A DNA stretch of 64,000 nt, taken from NCBI GenBank assembly GCA_031260295.1, contig JAIRKE010000012.1, forward strand, positions 1 to 64,000, in the 5' to 3' direction. The position numbers were made by a program, and so were the translations under genes. The notes under the pieces were generated by a model. That model did not search any database, was not told the DNA's origin, and saw only the letters and a list, made by a program, of their open reading frames with translations. Shown piece by piece: positions 1 through 10,513 of the stretch (position 1 is its first letter; each line of letters opens with the position of its first letter). The stretch comes from Azonexus sp. GTDB taxonomy: Bacteria; Pseudomonadota; Gammaproteobacteria; Burkholderiales; Rhodocyclaceae.

Positions 1-1
1 C

Positions 2-1021
2 GTCGCCATCACCGGCAGCAACGGCAAGACCACGACCACGGCGCTGACCGCCCATCTGCTCAACGGTGCCGGCATTCCGGCCGTCGCTTGCGGCAACATT
101 TCGCCGTCGGCCCTCGATGCGCTGATGGCTGCGCTCGATGCCGACACCTTGCCGGCGGCGTGGGTGCTCGAATTATCCAGCTTCCAACTGGAAACGACGT
201 ATCGCCTGGACGCCACCGCGGCGACCGTGCTCAACGTCTCGGAAGATCACCTCGACCGCTACGACGGTAGCCTGGCCGACTACGCCGCCGCCAAGGCGCG
301 CATCTTCCAAGGCAAAGGCGCGATGGTGCTGAACCGCGACGACGATTGGTCGATGGCCAGCGGCCGCTGCGGGCGCCGGATCGTTACTTTCGGCCTCAAC
401 CCGGCGCCGCGTGCGACCGATTACGGCCTGGTCGACGGCGCCATCGTGCGCGGCGGCGAGCGCCTGGTCGATCTGGCGGCGCTGCAATTGTCTGGCCGGC
501 ACAATGCCGCCAACGCGATGGCGGCGTTGGCCCTGTGCGAGGCGCTGGGCGCCGCGCCGGAGCGCCTGATCGAGCCGCTGAAGGCTTTCCACGGTTTGCC
601 GCACCGCGTCGAGACGGTGGCCGAGATCGGCGGCGTGCGTTACGTCGACGATTCCAAGGGCACCAACGTGGGCGCCACGCTGGCCGCCGTCGCAGGACTG
701 GGCCGGCCGGTGGCCATCGTCCTCGGTGGCGACGGCAAGGGTCAGGATTTCACGCCGCTCAAGGCGGCGCTGGAGCAACACGGCCGCGCCGTGGCGCTGA
801 TCGGGCGCGATGCGCCGACGATTGAGCAAGCCGTTGCTGGTTGCGGTCTGCCGTTGCGCTGTTGCGCCGACATGATGGATGCCGTCGCCTGGCTGGCCGG
901 CCAGGCTCGCGCTGGCGATTGCGTGCTGCTCTCGCCGGCTTGCGCCAGCCTCGACATGTACCGCGATTACGCCCACCGCGCCGAGGCTTTCGTCGCCGCG
1001 GTCAAGGAGCTGTCATGCTGA
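2..1021 (+). CDS. murD: UDP-N-acetylmuramoylalanine--D-glutamate ligase (5' end cut by window)
   Basis: MurD adds D-glutamate to UDP-MurNAc-L-Ala in the cytoplasm, an early step of peptidoglycan synthesis. The frame is already open at base 2 and begins inside the ATP-binding loop (GSNGKTTTT). About 339 residues are present, so roughly the first 110 are missing. Family motifs follow in order: [46 protein letters not shown] and [13 protein letters not shown]. The last seven bases overlap the start of ftsW, so the two genes are translationally coupled within the dcw operon. Confidence 0.97.
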   Translation, partial: VAITGSNGKTTTTALTAHLLNGAGIPAVACGNISPSALDALMAALDADTLPAAWVLELSSFQLETTYRLDATAATVLNVSEDHLDRYDGSLADYAAAKARIFQGKGAMVLNRDDDWSMASGRCGRRIVTFGLNPAPRATDYGLVDGAIVRGGERLVDLAALQLSGRHNAANAMAALALCEALGAAPERLIEPLKAFHGLPHRVETVAEIGGVRYVDDSKGTNVGATLAAVAGLGRPVAIVLGGDGKGQDFTPLKAALEQHGRAVALIGRDAPTIEQAVAGCGLPLRCCADMMDAVAWLAGQARAGDCVLLSPACASLDMYRDYAHRAEAFVAAVKELSC

Positions 1022-2178
1022 TCTCAGCACTCGATGCTCCCCGCCGGCAACTGGCCGAAATCGACTACGCCCTGCTGTGGAGCGTGCTGCTGCTGCTGTT
1101 CGGCGGCCTAGTAATGGTCTATTCAGCCTCGATCGCTATCGCCGAGGGCAACCGCTATACCAACAACCAGCCTGCCTACTACCTGGTGCGCCACGGCGTT
1201 TTTCTGTGCATCGGCCTGGTCGCCGCCGCGGTGACATTCCAGGTGCCGCTGGCGCTGTGGCAGAAGGTCGCGCCCTGGCTGTTCCTGATCGGCGCCGTGC
1301 TGCTTGCCATCGTGCTGATTCCCGGCATCGGCCGCGACGTCAACGGCGCCCGCCGCTGGCTGTCGCTCGGCTTTGCCAATCTTCAGCCGTCCGAGCTGAT
1401 GAAGCTGTTCGCCGTGCTCTACGCGGCCGACTACACGGTACGCAAGATCAATGTGATGCACGACCTGAAGCAAGCCTTCCTGCCGATGTTCGGCGCCATG
1501 GCCGTGGTCGGCATGCTGCTGCTGAAAGAGCCGGACTTCGGCGCCTTCGTCGTCATCATCGCCATCGCCATGGGCATTCTCTTCCTCGGCGGCTTGAAGC
1601 CGCGCCTGTTCGCGCTGCTGAGCGTCGGCCTGTTGATCGCCTTCACCATCCTGATCGTCGTTTCGCCCTACCGCCGGGACCGTATCTTCGGTTTCATGGA
1701 TCCGTGGGGCGACGCTTACGGCCGCGGCTACCAGTTGTCGCATTCGTTGATCGCCTTCGGGCGCGGCGAATGGTTCGGCGTCGGCCTCGGCGGCTCGGTC
1801 GAGAAGCTGTTTTATCTGCCGGAAGCGCATACCGACTTCCTGCTCGCAGTGATTGCCGAGGAACTCGGCTTCGTCGGCGTGCTGGTGGTGGTCGCGCTAT
1901 TCGCCGTGGTTGTCCAGCGCGCCTTCGCCATCGGCCGCCAATGCGTGCAGCTCGACCGCCTCTACCCGGCGCTGGTAGCCATGGGCATCGGCATCTGGTT
2001 CGGCGTCCAGTCCTTCATCAACATGGGCGTCAACATGGGCCTGCTGCCAACCAAGGGCCTGACCCTGCCGCTGATGAGCTTCGGCGGATCCGGCATCCTC
2101 GCCAACTGCGTGGCGCTGGCCATTCTTCTGCGGGTCGATTGGGAAAATCGCCAATTGATGCGCGGAGGCAAATTGTGA
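1015..2178 (+). CDS. ftsW: Septal peptidoglycan glycosyltransferase FtsW (SEDS family)
   Basis: FtsW is the SEDS-family enzyme that polymerises glycan strands at the septum with its partner penicillin-binding protein. The product is 387 residues, with about ten hydrophobic membrane segments starting near residue 20. Visible SEDS motifs are [28 protein letters not shown] and [13 protein letters not shown]. The start at 1015 is chosen because it overlaps the murD stop by 7 bases and gives the family's usual N-terminus; the frame is open further upstream inside murD, but an earlier start would lengthen the protein unnaturally. It continues the dcw operon. Confidence 0.96.
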   Translation: MLISALDAPRRQLAEIDYALLWSVLLLLFGGLVMVYSASIAIAEGNRYTNNQPAYYLVRHGVFLCIGLVAAAVTFQVPLALWQKVAPWLFLIGAVLLAIVLIPGIGRDVNGARRWLSLGFANLQPSELMKLFAVLYAADYTVRKINVMHDLKQAFLPMFGAMAVVGMLLLKEPDFGAFVVIIAIAMGILFLGGLKPRLFALLSVGLLIAFTILIVVSPYRRDRIFGFMDPWGDAYGRGYQLSHSLIAFGRGEWFGVGLGGSVEKLFYLPEAHTDFLLAVIAEELGFVGVLVVVALFAVVVQRAFAIGRQCVQLDRLYPALVAMGIGIWFGVQSFINMGVNMGLLPTKGLTLPLMSFGGSGILANCVALAILLRVDWENRQLMRGGKL

Positions 2179-2221
2179 AAGCCATGGTGCGCATTCATCA
2201 ATTGGCGATTTCGTCGCAGGC

Positions 2222-2240
2222 TAACTTGCGCAGCAAGTTA
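2222..2240. repeat. Small hairpin between ftsW and murG
   Basis: A perfect 8-bp inverted repeat, TAACTTGC and GCAAGTTA, is separated by the 3 bases GCA. It lies in the 115-bp gap between ftsW and murG, the widest spacer within this dcw run. No T-run follows, so it is unlikely to be a terminator. It could be an RNA-processing or stability hairpin. Confidence 0.5.
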
Positions 2241-2293
2241 AGGGTGCAGCCCGGCCGTAGACAAAACAGGCGTTTGCCAACCGGAGGCGCCCA

Positions 2294-3352
2294 ATGAGCA
2301 AGACCATCCTGATCATGGCCGGCGGCACCGGCGGCCATATCTTCCCGGCCCTGAGCGTCGCCCACAAGATGTGCGATGCCGGCTGGCGGGTGGTCTGGCT
2401 GGGCAACCCGGATGGCATGGAGGCGCGGCTGGTGCCGCCGCATGGTTTTGAGATGGTCTGGGTGCGTTTTGAGGCACTGCGTGGCAAAGGGCTGTTGCGC
2501 AAGCTGCTGCTGCCGGTCAACCTGCTGCGCGGTTTCCGGCAGGCGTGGCAGGCGCTGCGGCAGGTGCGGCCCGATGTGGTGCTTGGCATGGGTGGCTACA
2601 TTACTTTTCCGGGAGGCATGATGGCGGCGCTAACAGGTACTCCACTGGTACTGCACGAGCAGAATTCCGTAGTCGGCTTGGCCAATCGCGTGCTGGCCTG
2701 GGTTGCCAGGCGCATCGCCACGGGTTTTCCGGGCGTGTTGCGCAAGGGGGTGTGGCTGGGCAATCCGGTACGCGACGAAATCGCCGCTCTGCCGCCACCG
2801 GCGGAGCGCTTTGCCGGGCGTGAGGGTGCTTTGCGCCTCTTGGTCATCGGCGGCAGTCTCGGCGCCCGCGCCTTGAACGAGGTAGTGCCACAGGCCATGG
2901 CGCAATTGTCGGCGGCCGAACAGCCGGAAATCGTGCACCAGGCCGGCGAGAAGCAGATCGACAAGTTAAAGGCCAATTACGCGGCGGTCGGCGTGCAGGC
3001 TCATTGCGTGCCGTTCATTGAGGACATGGCCGGCGCTTACGGCTGGGCCGATCTGGTCATTTGCCGCGCCGGCGCACTGACTGTCGCCGAACTGGCGGCG
3101 GCTGGCGTGGCCAGCATTCTGGTGCCTTACCCGTATGCGGTAGACGACCACCAGACCGCCAATGCCCGTTTCCTGGTCAACGTCGGCGGTGCTTTCCTGC
3201 TGCCGCAGGACGAATTGAGCGCCGACAGCATCGCGCTGATCCGCAACTACAGTCGCGGCCAATTGCTGGAAATGGCTGAGAAGGCGCGCAGTTTGGCTCG
3301 GCCCGCAGCGGCGGCGGATCTGGCGAGCGTCTGCGCCGAGGCGGCGAAATGA
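2294..3352 (+). CDS. murG: Undecaprenyl-PP-MurNAc-pentapeptide GlcNAc transferase
   Basis: MurG transfers GlcNAc from UDP-GlcNAc onto lipid I to form lipid II on the inner face of the cytoplasmic membrane. The product is 352 residues, a normal length. Key motifs are [11 protein letters not shown] near residue 10, HEQN near residue 125, [11 protein letters not shown], and a C-terminal UDP-GlcNAc-binding stretch [15 protein letters not shown] followed by [16 protein letters not shown] ribosome binding site sits just before the start. It is separated from ftsW by 115 bp and followed by murC after 19 bp. Confidence 0.97.
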   Translation: MSKTILIMAGGTGGHIFPALSVAHKMCDAGWRVVWLGNPDGMEARLVPPHGFEMVWVRFEALRGKGLLRKLLLPVNLLRGFRQAWQALRQVRPDVVLGMGGYITFPGGMMAALTGTPLVLHEQNSVVGLANRVLAWVARRIATGFPGVLRKGVWLGNPVRDEIAALPPPAERFAGREGALRLLVIGGSLGARALNEVVPQAMAQLSAAEQPEIVHQAGEKQIDKLKANYAAVGVQAHCVPFIEDMAGAYGWADLVICRAGALTVAELAAAGVASILVPYPYAVDDHQTANARFLVNVGGAFLLPQDELSADSIALIRNYSRGQLLEMAEKARSLARPAAAADLASVCAEAAK

Positions 3353-3371
3353 ACATGAACAGAAATCAGGC

Positions 3372-4778
3372 ATGAAACACAAGGTCAAACACATCCATTT
3401 CGTCGGCGTTGGCGGTTCGGGCATGAGCGGCATCGCCGAGGTGCTGGTCCACCTCGACTTCACTGTCAGCGGTTCCGATCTCGCCGCCAGCGCGACGACG
3501 CGCCGTCTCGAAGGCGAAGGGGTCAAGGTCACCATCGGCCATGCCGCCGCCCACATCGACGGGGCCGATGCCGTGGTGGTGTCCACGGCGGTCAAGGCCG
3601 ACAACCCGGAAGTGATCGCCGCCCGCGAGCGGAAGATCCCGGTGGTACCGCGCGCCCAGATGCTGGCTGAGTTGATGCGCCTCAAGCGCGGCATCGCCAT
3701 CGCCGGCACGCACGGCAAGACCACGACCACCAGCCTGGTCACCAGCATCCTGGCCGAAGGCGGCGTCGATCCGACCTTTGTCATTGGCGGCCGCCTCAAT
3801 GCCGCCGGCGCCAACGCCCGGCTGGGCAGCGGCGATTACCTGGTGGCCGAGGCCGACGAGTCGGACGCCTCCTTTCTGTTCCTGTCACCGGTGGTGTCGG
3901 TGGTCACCAATATCGATGCCGACCACATGGAGACCTACGGCCACGATTTCGAGCGCCTGAAGGGCGCCTTCGCCGATTTCCTCAACCGCCTGCCATTCTA
4001 TGGCGTCGCCGTGCTTTGTGCTGACGACCCGAATGTGTGCGCCATCATGCCGCAGGTCAGCAAGCAGATCGTCACCTACGGTCTGACGCCGGATTGCAAC
4101 TTCTACGCCGACAACATCGTCGCCGATGGTGGCCGGATGCATTTCGACTGCGTGCGCGTCAACGGCAGCACCAGCCGCCTGCCGATCACCCTCAACACGC
4201 CGGGCCGGCACAACGTGCTCAACGCGCTGGCGGCGATTGCCGTGGCCACCGAGGTGCAGGTCGAGGATGCCGCCATCGTTAAGGCGCTAGCCGAATTCGG
4301 TGGCGTTGGTCGACGTTTCCAGCGTTACGGCGAGGTGGCGCTGCGCAACAACGACGGAACGGCGGGCGGCCATTTCACGCTGGTCGACGACTACGGCCAC
4401 CATCCGGTGGAAATGGCCGCGACACTGGCTGCCGCCCGTGGTGCCTTCCCCGGCCGCCGTCTGCTGCTGGCCTTCCAGCCACACCGCTACACGCGCACTC
4501 GCGACTGTTTCGAGGATTTCGTCAAGGTCTTGAGCAGTGTCGACGCGCTGTGTCTGGCCGAGGTCTATGCCGCTGGCGAGGCGCCGATCGTCGCCGCCGA
4601 CGGCCGCTCGCTGGCGCGCGCCCTGCGCGTCGCCGGCAAGGTCGAGCCGGTGTTCGTCGAGGACATCGCGGCGCTGCCGAAAACGATTATGGAAGTCGCC
4701 CGCGACGGCGACGTGGTGTTGTGCATGGGTGCCGGCTCGGTCGGCACCGTGTCGGGCAAACTGGTGGAGTGGCAATGA
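3372..4778 (+). CDS. murC: UDP-N-acetylmuramate--L-alanine ligase
   Basis: MurC attaches L-alanine to UDP-MurNAc, the first amino acid of the stem peptide. The product is 468 residues, typical for the family. Motifs in order are [15 protein letters not shown] at the N-terminal nucleotide fold, the P-loop [11 protein letters not shown] near residue 115, [31 protein letters not shown], and DDYGHHPVE with FQPHRYTRT in the C-terminal domain. The final four bases form an ATGA overlap with ddl. Confidence 0.97.
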   Translation: MKHKVKHIHFVGVGGSGMSGIAEVLVHLDFTVSGSDLAASATTRRLEGEGVKVTIGHAAAHIDGADAVVVSTAVKADNPEVIAARERKIPVVPRAQMLAELMRLKRGIAIAGTHGKTTTTSLVTSILAEGGVDPTFVIGGRLNAAGANARLGSGDYLVAEADESDASFLFLSPVVSVVTNIDADHMETYGHDFERLKGAFADFLNRLPFYGVAVLCADDPNVCAIMPQVSKQIVTYGLTPDCNFYADNIVADGGRMHFDCVRVNGSTSRLPITLNTPGRHNVLNALAAIAVATEVQVEDAAIVKALAEFGGVGRRFQRYGEVALRNNDGTAGGHFTLVDDYGHHPVEMAATLAAARGAFPGRRLLLAFQPHRYTRTRDCFEDFVKVLSSVDALCLAEVYAAGEAPIVAADGRSLARALRVAGKVEPVFVEDIAALPKTIMEVARDGDVVLCMGAGSVGTVSGKLVEWQ

Positions 4779-5680
4779 GCGGTTTCGGCAAGGTCGCGGT
4801 ACTTTTCGGCGGAACGTCCGCCGAGCGTGAGGTTTCCTTGGACAGCGGCGGGCGGGTGCTGGCCGCGCTGCGGGGACAGGGCATCGACGCTCATCCCTTC
4901 GATCCGGCGACGCAGCCGCTGGCCGCGCTCAAGGGCTACGACCGCGCCTTCATTGCGCTGCACGGCCGCTACGGCGAGGACGGCACGATCCAGGGGGCGC
5001 TCGAACTGATGCACATTCCCTACACCGGTTCCGGCGTCATGGCCTCGGCCCTGGGCATGGACAAGTTCCGCACCAAGCTGCTGTGGCAGGCGGCCTGCCT
5101 GCCGGTGCCCGACTACGTGCTGCTCGATGCCAATGCCGATTTCGCCTCCGTCGAGCAGGCGCTCGGTCTGCCGCTGTTCGTCAAGCCGGTACATGAAGGT
5201 TCGTCAATCGGCATCAGTAAGGTCAAGGTGCCCGGCACGCTGGCCGCGGCTTACGCCGAGGCGGCGCAATATGATCCGTTGGTGCTGGCCGAGAAAGGTG
5301 TTATGGGCGGCGAATACACGGTCGGCATCATCGGCGACGAAGCCTTGCCGATCATTAAGATCGAGCCGGCCACCGAATGGTACGACTACGAAGCCAAATA
5401 CAACCGTAACGATACGCGCTGCCTCTGCCCCTGCGGTTTGTCGCTGGTGCGGGAAACGGAGATCCGCCAGCAGGCGCTGGAAGCTTTCCGCCTGATCGGC
5501 GGCCGCGGCTGGGGACGGGTCGATTTCCTGATGGACGAGGCCGGACGCCACTATTTCCTGGAAGTGAACACCGCGCCGGGCATGACCGATCACTCCCTGG
5601 TGCCGATGGCCGCCCGCGCCGCTGGTCTGGACTATCCGGCGCTGGTGCGCCGCGTACTCGAACTCGCGGCGAACGACTGA
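4775..5680 (+). CDS. ddl: D-alanine--D-alanine ligase
   Basis: Ddl joins two D-alanines to make the dipeptide that MurF adds to the peptidoglycan precursor. The product is 301 residues, as for DdlB-type enzymes in dcw clusters. It is an ATP-grasp protein: [12 protein letters not shown] at the N-terminus, [27 protein letters not shown], and the metal-binding segment GRVDFLMDE...[11 protein letters not shown] near the C-terminus. The start is fixed by the ATGA overlap with the murC stop; the frame is open further upstream only as an alternate frame of murC. Confidence 0.96.
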   Translation: MSGFGKVAVLFGGTSAEREVSLDSGGRVLAALRGQGIDAHPFDPATQPLAALKGYDRAFIALHGRYGEDGTIQGALELMHIPYTGSGVMASALGMDKFRTKLLWQAACLPVPDYVLLDANADFASVEQALGLPLFVKPVHEGSSIGISKVKVPGTLAAAYAEAAQYDPLVLAEKGVMGGEYTVGIIGDEALPIIKIEPATEWYDYEAKYNRNDTRCLCPCGLSLVRETEIRQQALEAFRLIGGRGWGRVDFLMDEAGRHYFLEVNTAPGMTDHSLVPMAARAAGLDYPALVRRVLELAAND

Positions 5681-5698
5681 AACATGATTGAGACATGA

Positions 5699-6439
5699 AT
5701 GTGGAACAAACCGCACTTGCTCAACGCGCTGGCCGACCTGCTGCTGCTGGCGGCGGCGGCCGCCGCACTGGCGGCGGCGGCCGTCTGGGTGGCGCGCGTG
5801 CCGGCTTTGCCGATCGAGCGAGTGGATTTCGCCGAGCCGCTGGCCAATACCCGGCGCGAGGAAGTCGAGCGGGTGCTGCAGCCGGTACTGAAGGGCAACT
5901 TCTTCAGTGTCAACTTGGAAGCGGTGGGCGGCGCCTTGGAGCGCCTGCCCTGGGTGCGCAAGGTACAGGTCCGGCGGGTCTGGCCGGCGCGCCTGGAGGT
6001 GCGGATCGAGGAGCATCGCGCCGTGGCGCGCTGGGGCGAGGGACGCAGCGAACTGGTCAACAGCTATGGCGAGGTGTTCGCCGCGGTGGCCAGCGCCGAG
6101 CGGCTGGCGGCCTGGCCACTGCTCTACGGGCCGCCGGGCACAGCGCCGGAAGTGCTGGTGCGCTATGGCGAACTGCTTGCCCAGTTCGCGGCGGTCGGCG
6201 AGCGGCCGGTGCGTTTGCTGCTGACGCCGCGCCTGGCCTGGCAGATGAAGCTGGCCAGCGGCATGGCGGTAAACATGGGCCGCGAGCAGCCCAAAGCGCC
6301 GTTGAGCGGACGTTTGCAGCGCTTCATCGAGACCTATCCAGACACCATCGGCAAGTTGGCGACGCATCCGGAAATGGTCGATTTGCGGTATCCGAATGGT
6401 TTCGCCATGCGTCTCGCGGGCGGGGGGAAGGGAAATTAG
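5699..6439 (+). CDS. ftsQ: Cell division protein FtsQ
   Basis: FtsQ is a bitopic inner-membrane divisome protein that links FtsB/FtsL to the septal synthases. The product is 246 residues: a short cytoplasmic tail, an alanine/leucine-rich membrane helix at about residues 10-32, then a periplasmic POTRA-like region and the FtsQ domain (FFSVNLEAVGGALERLPWVRKVQVRRVWPARLEV, residues about 62-100, is the classic POTRA end). Its place between ddl and ftsA supports the call. The start at 5699 gives the usual WNKP-type N-terminus. Confidence 0.93.
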   Translation: MWNKPHLLNALADLLLLAAAAAALAAAAVWVARVPALPIERVDFAEPLANTRREEVERVLQPVLKGNFFSVNLEAVGGALERLPWVRKVQVRRVWPARLEVRIEEHRAVARWGEGRSELVNSYGEVFAAVASAERLAAWPLLYGPPGTAPEVLVRYGELLAQFAAVGERPVRLLLTPRLAWQMKLASGMAVNMGREQPKAPLSGRLQRFIETYPDTIGKLATHPEMVDLRYPNGFAMRLAGGGKGN

Positions 6440-6443
6440 AACC

Positions 6444-7673
6444 ATGAGCAGGGACAACAAGGACATGATCGTCGGACTCGACATCGGCACGTCGAAGATT
6501 CTCGCGCTGGTCGCCGAGATCGACCCCGAGGGTCATCTCAACGTGATCGGCATGGGCTCGCAGGATTCACGCGGGCTGCGCAAGGGCGTCGTGGTCAACA
6601 TCGAGGAGACGGTGCATACCATCAGCCGGGTGATCCAGGAGGTCGAGTTGATGGCCGACTGCAAGGTGCGCGACGTCTATACCGGAATCGCCGGCAGCCA
6701 CATCAAGAGTTTCAACTCCAACGGCATGGTGGCGATCAAGGACAAGGAAGTGACCCAGGCCGATATCGAGCGCGTCATCGAGACGGCCAAGGCCATGCCG
6801 ATTCCGGCCGACCAGGAGATTCTGCACATCCTCACCCAGGAGTTCGTCATCGACGGCCAGGATGGTATCCGCGAGCCGATCGGCATGAGCGGCATGCGCC
6901 TGGAGGTCAAGACGCACATCGTCACCGGCGCCGTCTCGGCCGCCCAGAACATCGTCAAGTGCGTGCGCCGTTGCGGCCTGGAGGTCAACGATCTGGTGTT
7001 GCAGCCGCTGGCTTCCAGCTACGCCGTACTGTCCGAGGACGAGAAGGATCTCGGCGTCTGCCTGATCGACATTGGTGGCGGGACCACCGACCTCGCCGTG
7101 TGGACCCAGGGGGCGATCCGCCATACCTCGGTGATTCCCATCGCCGGCGACCAGATCACCAACGACATCGCCATGGCCCTGCGCACGCCAACGCGCGAGG
7201 CCGAGGACATCAAGTGTAAATACGGCTGCGCCCTGTCACAGTTGGCCGACGCCGTGGCCAACATGGATGTCGCCGGTGTCGACGACCGGCCGAGCCGCAA
7301 GCTGTCGCGCAAGGCGCTGGCTGATGTCATCCAGCCGCGTGTCGAGGAACTCTACGAACTGATCCAGAACGAACTGCGCCGCGCCGGTTTTGAGGAGGTG
7401 CTGTCCTCCGGCATCGTGCTGACTGGCGGTGCCAGCGTGATGCCCGGCATGGTCGAGTTGGGCGAGGAAATCTTCCACATGCCAGTGCGTCTGGGCTGCC
7501 CGAAATACACCGGTAGCCTGGCCGACGTGGTGCAAAGCCCGCGCTTTTCAACTGCCTGTGGCCTGCTGCTCGAAGCCCAGGCGCAGCGCAAGCGCGGCCA
7601 GAAAATCCAGGAAAAGCAGGGATTCAGCGACGTCTTCCAGAGCATGAAGTCGTGGCTGGCGAAAAATTTCTGA
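6444..7673 (+). CDS. ftsA: Cell division protein FtsA (actin-like)
   Basis: FtsA is an actin-fold ATPase that tethers FtsZ to the membrane. The product is 409 residues. Motifs seen are the phosphate-1 loop GLDIGTSKILALV, IDIGGGTTDLAVW (phosphate 2), GIVLTGGASVMPGM (adenosine site), and a C-terminal amphipathic membrane-targeting end, MKSWLAKNF. The chosen start follows the ftsQ stop by 4 bases and gives the usual N-terminus; an upstream in-frame ATG at 6396 would overlap ftsQ and add 16 unlikely residues. Confidence 0.96.
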   Translation: MSRDNKDMIVGLDIGTSKILALVAEIDPEGHLNVIGMGSQDSRGLRKGVVVNIEETVHTISRVIQEVELMADCKVRDVYTGIAGSHIKSFNSNGMVAIKDKEVTQADIERVIETAKAMPIPADQEILHILTQEFVIDGQDGIREPIGMSGMRLEVKTHIVTGAVSAAQNIVKCVRRCGLEVNDLVLQPLASSYAVLSEDEKDLGVCLIDIGGGTTDLAVWTQGAIRHTSVIPIAGDQITNDIAMALRTPTREAEDIKCKYGCALSQLADAVANMDVAGVDDRPSRKLSRKALADVIQPRVEELYELIQNELRRAGFEEVLSSGIVLTGGASVMPGMVELGEEIFHMPVRLGCPKYTGSLADVVQSPRFSTACGLLLEAQAQRKRGQKIQEKQGFSDVFQSMKSWLAKNF

Positions 7674-7707
7674 TGGCATTTGAACCGTTTTTTCAGAGGA
7701 GGTAGTT

Positions 7708-8886
7708 ATGTTTGAAATTATCGAGAAGGAAGACTTGGGCACCATCATCAAGGTATTTGGGGTCGGCGGTGCCGGCGGCAACGCCATCGAGCACATGATC
7801 CGTGAAGGGGTCAACGGCGTCGAATTCATCGCCGCCAATACCGATGCCCAGGCCTTGGGCCGCAACGCTGCATCGACCAAGCTGTCGCTCGGCCAGAGCG
7901 GCCTTGGCGCCGGCGCCAAGCCGGAAAAGGGCCAGGAGGCCGCGCAGGCGCCCCGCGACGACATCCGCGCTAGCCTCGAAGGCGCCCACATGGCCTTCAT
8001 CACCGCCGGCATGGGCGGCGGCACCGGCACTGGTGCCGCCCCGGTGGTGGCCGAGGTGGCGCGCGAAATGGGCATCCTGACCGTCGGCGTGGTCACCAAG
8101 CCGTTCTCCTTCGAAGGCGGCAAGCGCATGAAGGCCGCCGAGGCCGGCGTCGCCGAGTTCGCCAAACACGTCGATTCGCTGATCGTCATCCTCAACGACA
8201 AGCTGATGGAAGTCATGGGCGACGACGCCGACGTCGACGATTGCTTCAAGGCGGCCGACGATGTGCTGAAGAGCGCGGTCGGCGGCATCGCCGAGATCAT
8301 CACCTACCCGGGCCTGGTCAACGTCGACTTCGAGGACGTGCGCACGGTGATGGGCGAGATGGGACGCGCCATGATGGGTTCGGCCGCCGCCACCGGCGTC
8401 GACCGGGCTCGCATCGCCGCTGAGCAGGCCGTTGCTTCGCCGCTGCTCGAAGGCATCAATCTGTCGGGCGCGCGCGGCGTGCTGGTCAACATCACCGCCG
8501 CTAAGGGCAACCTGAAAATGAAGGAAGTCAACGAGGTGATGAACACCGTCAAGACTTTCGCCGCCGACGACGCCCACATCATCTTCGGCGCCGTCTACGA
8601 CGAGTTGATGGGCGACGCCCTGCGCGTCACCGTGGTCGCCACCGGCCTCGGCCACGCCGCCGCCAAGCGCCAGTCCTTCGAGGTCATCAACACCCCGGTG
8701 CTCCAGGCCATGGCGACCGGCACCAGCGATGCCGTCGCCTTCGGTAGCGGTCCGGCCATCGATTACAACCAGATCGCCGACGTACCGGCCGTCGTCCGCA
8801 AGCGCAACGTCACCGTCGAGGCGCTGGCCAACCGCGGCGTCGATCGCTACGACATTCCGGCTTTCCTGCGCAAGCAGGCGGACTGA
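7708..8886 (+). CDS. ftsZ: Cell division protein FtsZ (tubulin-like GTPase)
   Basis: FtsZ polymerises into the Z-ring that directs division. The product is 392 residues. It shows [13 protein letters not shown] at residues about 15-27, NTDAQAL, the tubulin signature [13 protein letters not shown] near residue 105, and the conserved C-terminal peptide [11 protein letters not shown], which binds FtsA and ZipA. A strong GAGGAGG ribosome binding site lies 6-7 bases before the ATG. It is the last gene of the dcw run before lpxC. Confidence 0.98.
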   Translation: MFEIIEKEDLGTIIKVFGVGGAGGNAIEHMIREGVNGVEFIAANTDAQALGRNAASTKLSLGQSGLGAGAKPEKGQEAAQAPRDDIRASLEGAHMAFITAGMGGGTGTGAAPVVAEVAREMGILTVGVVTKPFSFEGGKRMKAAEAGVAEFAKHVDSLIVILNDKLMEVMGDDADVDDCFKAADDVLKSAVGGIAEIITYPGLVNVDFEDVRTVMGEMGRAMMGSAAATGVDRARIAAEQAVASPLLEGINLSGARGVLVNITAAKGNLKMKEVNEVMNTVKTFAADDAHIIFGAVYDELMGDALRVTVVATGLGHAAAKRQSFEVINTPVLQAMATGTSDAVAFGSGPAIDYNQIADVPAVVRKRNVTVEALANRGVDRYDIPAFLRKQAD

Positions 8887-8926
8887 GCCGGCGCCCACGT
8901 TCTCTGAAAAAGGGGGCGCCGCATTG

Positions 8927-8935
8927 TGCTACAAT
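8927..8935 (+). promoter_or_regulatory. lpxC: Extended -10 promoter before lpxC
   Basis: TG-C-TACAAT is a good extended -10 element 35 bp before the lpxC start, in the ftsZ-lpxC gap. No convincing -35 is visible, as is common with extended -10 promoters. The same TGCTAnAAT form recurs before other genes in the window, which supports it. Confidence 0.55.
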
Positions 8936-8969
8936 GTGGCGCTTTCCCAAAGACATTCAAGTACTTGGC

Positions 8970-9884
8970 ATGCTCAAGCAACGCACGTTGAAGACCGTGA
9001 TCCGCGCCTCCGGCGTCGGCCTGCACGGCGGTTTCAAGGTCAACATGACCTTGCGCCCGGCCGCTCCGAATACCGGCATCGTCTTCCGTCGCACTGATCT
9101 GCCGGAACCGGTAGACATTCCCGCCGCCGCCTTCCTGGTCGGTGACACGCGCATGTGTTCCTGCCTCGAAAAGGACGGCGTCAAGGTTGGCACCATCGAG
9201 CACCTGATGTCCGCTTTCGCCGGTCTGGGCATCGACAACGCCTGGGTCGACCTCGATGCGCCGGAAGTACCCATCCTCGACGGCTCGGCCGCGCCCTTCG
9301 TGTTCCTGATCCAGTCCGCTGGCATCGAGGAGCAGAATGCCGCCAAGAAATTCATCCGCATCACCCGCGCTGTCGAAGTCCGCGACGGCGACAAATGGGC
9401 CCGCTTTGAGCCCTACGACGGCTACCGCTTGGCTTTCTCCATCGTCTTCAACCACCCGGCCATCGACAAGTCGGCGCAGCGTGCCGAGATTGATTTCGCC
9501 GAGCACTCCTACATCCGCGAAGTCGCCCGCGCTCGTACCTTCGGTTTCATGCAGGAAGTCGAATACCTGCGCGAGAATGGCCTGGCTCTCGGCGGTGGCC
9601 TGGAGAACGCGATCGTCCTCGACGAATTCCGCGTGCTCAACCAAGACGGCCTGCGCTACGGCGATGAATTCGTCAAACACAAGATTCTCGATGCGGTGGG
9701 CGACCTCTACCTGATCGGCCATCCGCTACTTGCCGCCTATGCCTCGCACAAGGGCGGCCACGCGCTGAACAACCTGCTGGCCCGCGAACTGCTGAACAAC
9801 CCAAATGCCTGGGAAATGGTCAGCTTCGCCGATGCCGCCCGGGCACCCGCCGGCGTTACCCGCTGGCTGACCCAGGCCGCCTGA
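8970..9884 (+). CDS. lpxC: UDP-3-O-acyl-N-acetylglucosamine deacetylase
   Basis: LpxC is the zinc deacetylase that commits the cell to lipid A synthesis. The product is 304 residues, the usual size. Zinc ligands are visible in [13 protein letters not shown] (His near residue 78) and [11 protein letters not shown] (His and Asp near residues 237-241). The catalytic histidine lies in HKGGHALNN near residue 264. The start at 8970 yields the standard MLKQRTLK N-terminus; an in-frame ATG 36 bases upstream overlaps the -10 element and would not lie on the predicted transcript. Confidence 0.97.
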   Translation: MLKQRTLKTVIRASGVGLHGGFKVNMTLRPAAPNTGIVFRRTDLPEPVDIPAAAFLVGDTRMCSCLEKDGVKVGTIEHLMSAFAGLGIDNAWVDLDAPEVPILDGSAAPFVFLIQSAGIEEQNAAKKFIRITRAVEVRDGDKWARFEPYDGYRLAFSIVFNHPAIDKSAQRAEIDFAEHSYIREVARARTFGFMQEVEYLRENGLALGGGLENAIVLDEFRVLNQDGLRYGDEFVKHKILDAVGDLYLIGHPLLAAYASHKGGHALNNLLARELLNNPNAWEMVSFADAARAPAGVTRWLTQAA

Positions 9885-9891
9885 TCCGCCG

Positions 9892-10080
9892 ATGTGGCTG
9901 CTGCGCCTGCTGGCAGTCATCCTGGTGGTCGCCATCGGCGCCGGCCTGCTGCTCTACGCCCTGATCGGCAATCGCTCCTGGCTGGTGCTGTCCTGGCGCC
10001 TGTTCCGCTGGGGCCTCGTTTTCGCGCTGATCGTTTTCGCCCTGATGATCATTGAGCGGATCGCCGTCATTCCACTCTAG
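9892..10080 (+). CDS. Small two-helix membrane protein
   Basis: A 62-residue protein made almost entirely of two hydrophobic helices (about residues 3-24 and 36-57), with no charged cluster or known motif. It starts 7 bp after lpxC and is probably on the same transcript. Its last 14 bases overlap the end of the convergent DciA-like gene. Small membrane proteins of this kind are common after lpxC in related bacteria as far as I recall, but I do not know a function. Codon use resembles the neighbours. Confidence 0.7.
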   Translation: MWLLRLLAVILVVAIGAGLLLYALIGNRSWLVLSWRLFRWGLVFALIVFALMIIERIAVIPL

Positions 10081-10501
10081 CAGCGCGCGCCAGCAACGCC
10101 GTCAGTGCCCCTTTCAGCGGGCCTTCCGGCAGCTTGCCGGAAACCGTTTCCAGGCTGGCGACGGCCTGGGCGGAAAGTGGTTTTTGCGTCGAACCGATTG
10201 ATCGCAAAGGTAATTGTCGGGGTTGTACTTTTACCAGCATGCCGTTACACTCTGGGCCTCCTTTTGATAACTCGTCGCACAAGCGCTGGCTCATCTGGCG
10301 CAACTTGGCGGCGACCGCACCGTTCTCGGTGTGGATAACGACTGTCCCCGACTGGTAGTTGGCAATATGTGCGGCGTAGCGCAACCCTGTGGGGGCGAGC
10401 GTCGCGAAACGGCGGGAAAGCTTGAGCAGCAATCTGGCATGGGCCATCAACCGAGCGGTGGTGGCGTTGTTGTCGAGGTAATGCTCTGGCTCATGGTACA
10501 T
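10067..10501 (-). CDS. DciA-like (DUF721) protein
   Basis: A 144-residue basic protein with the DUF721/DciA pattern. A variable N-terminus is followed by a compact domain with LAPTGLRYAAHIANYQSGTVVIHTENGAVAAKLRQMS, which matches the KH-like fold of DciA, the ancestral replicative helicase loader or regulator. The start ATG (10499-10501 on the opposite strand) is chosen because the protein then begins near the conserved domain; an upstream extension would run under the divergent peptidase gene. In betaproteobacteria this family is often found beside the M23 peptidase-secA pair, as here. Confidence 0.75.
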   Translation of the reverse strand: MYHEPEHYLDNNATTARLMAHARLLLKLSRRFATLAPTGLRYAAHIANYQSGTVVIHTENGAVAAKLRQMSQRLCDELSKGGPECNGMLVKVQPRQLPLRSIGSTQKPLSAQAVASLETVSGKLPEGPLKGALTALLARAARVE

Positions 10502-10513
10502 GGAGGAGTTTCC

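Noticed and set aside
7548..8898. Long minus-strand open frames opposite ftsZ
   Set aside because: They are antisense to a fully recognisable gene and show composition typical of high-GC shadow frames.
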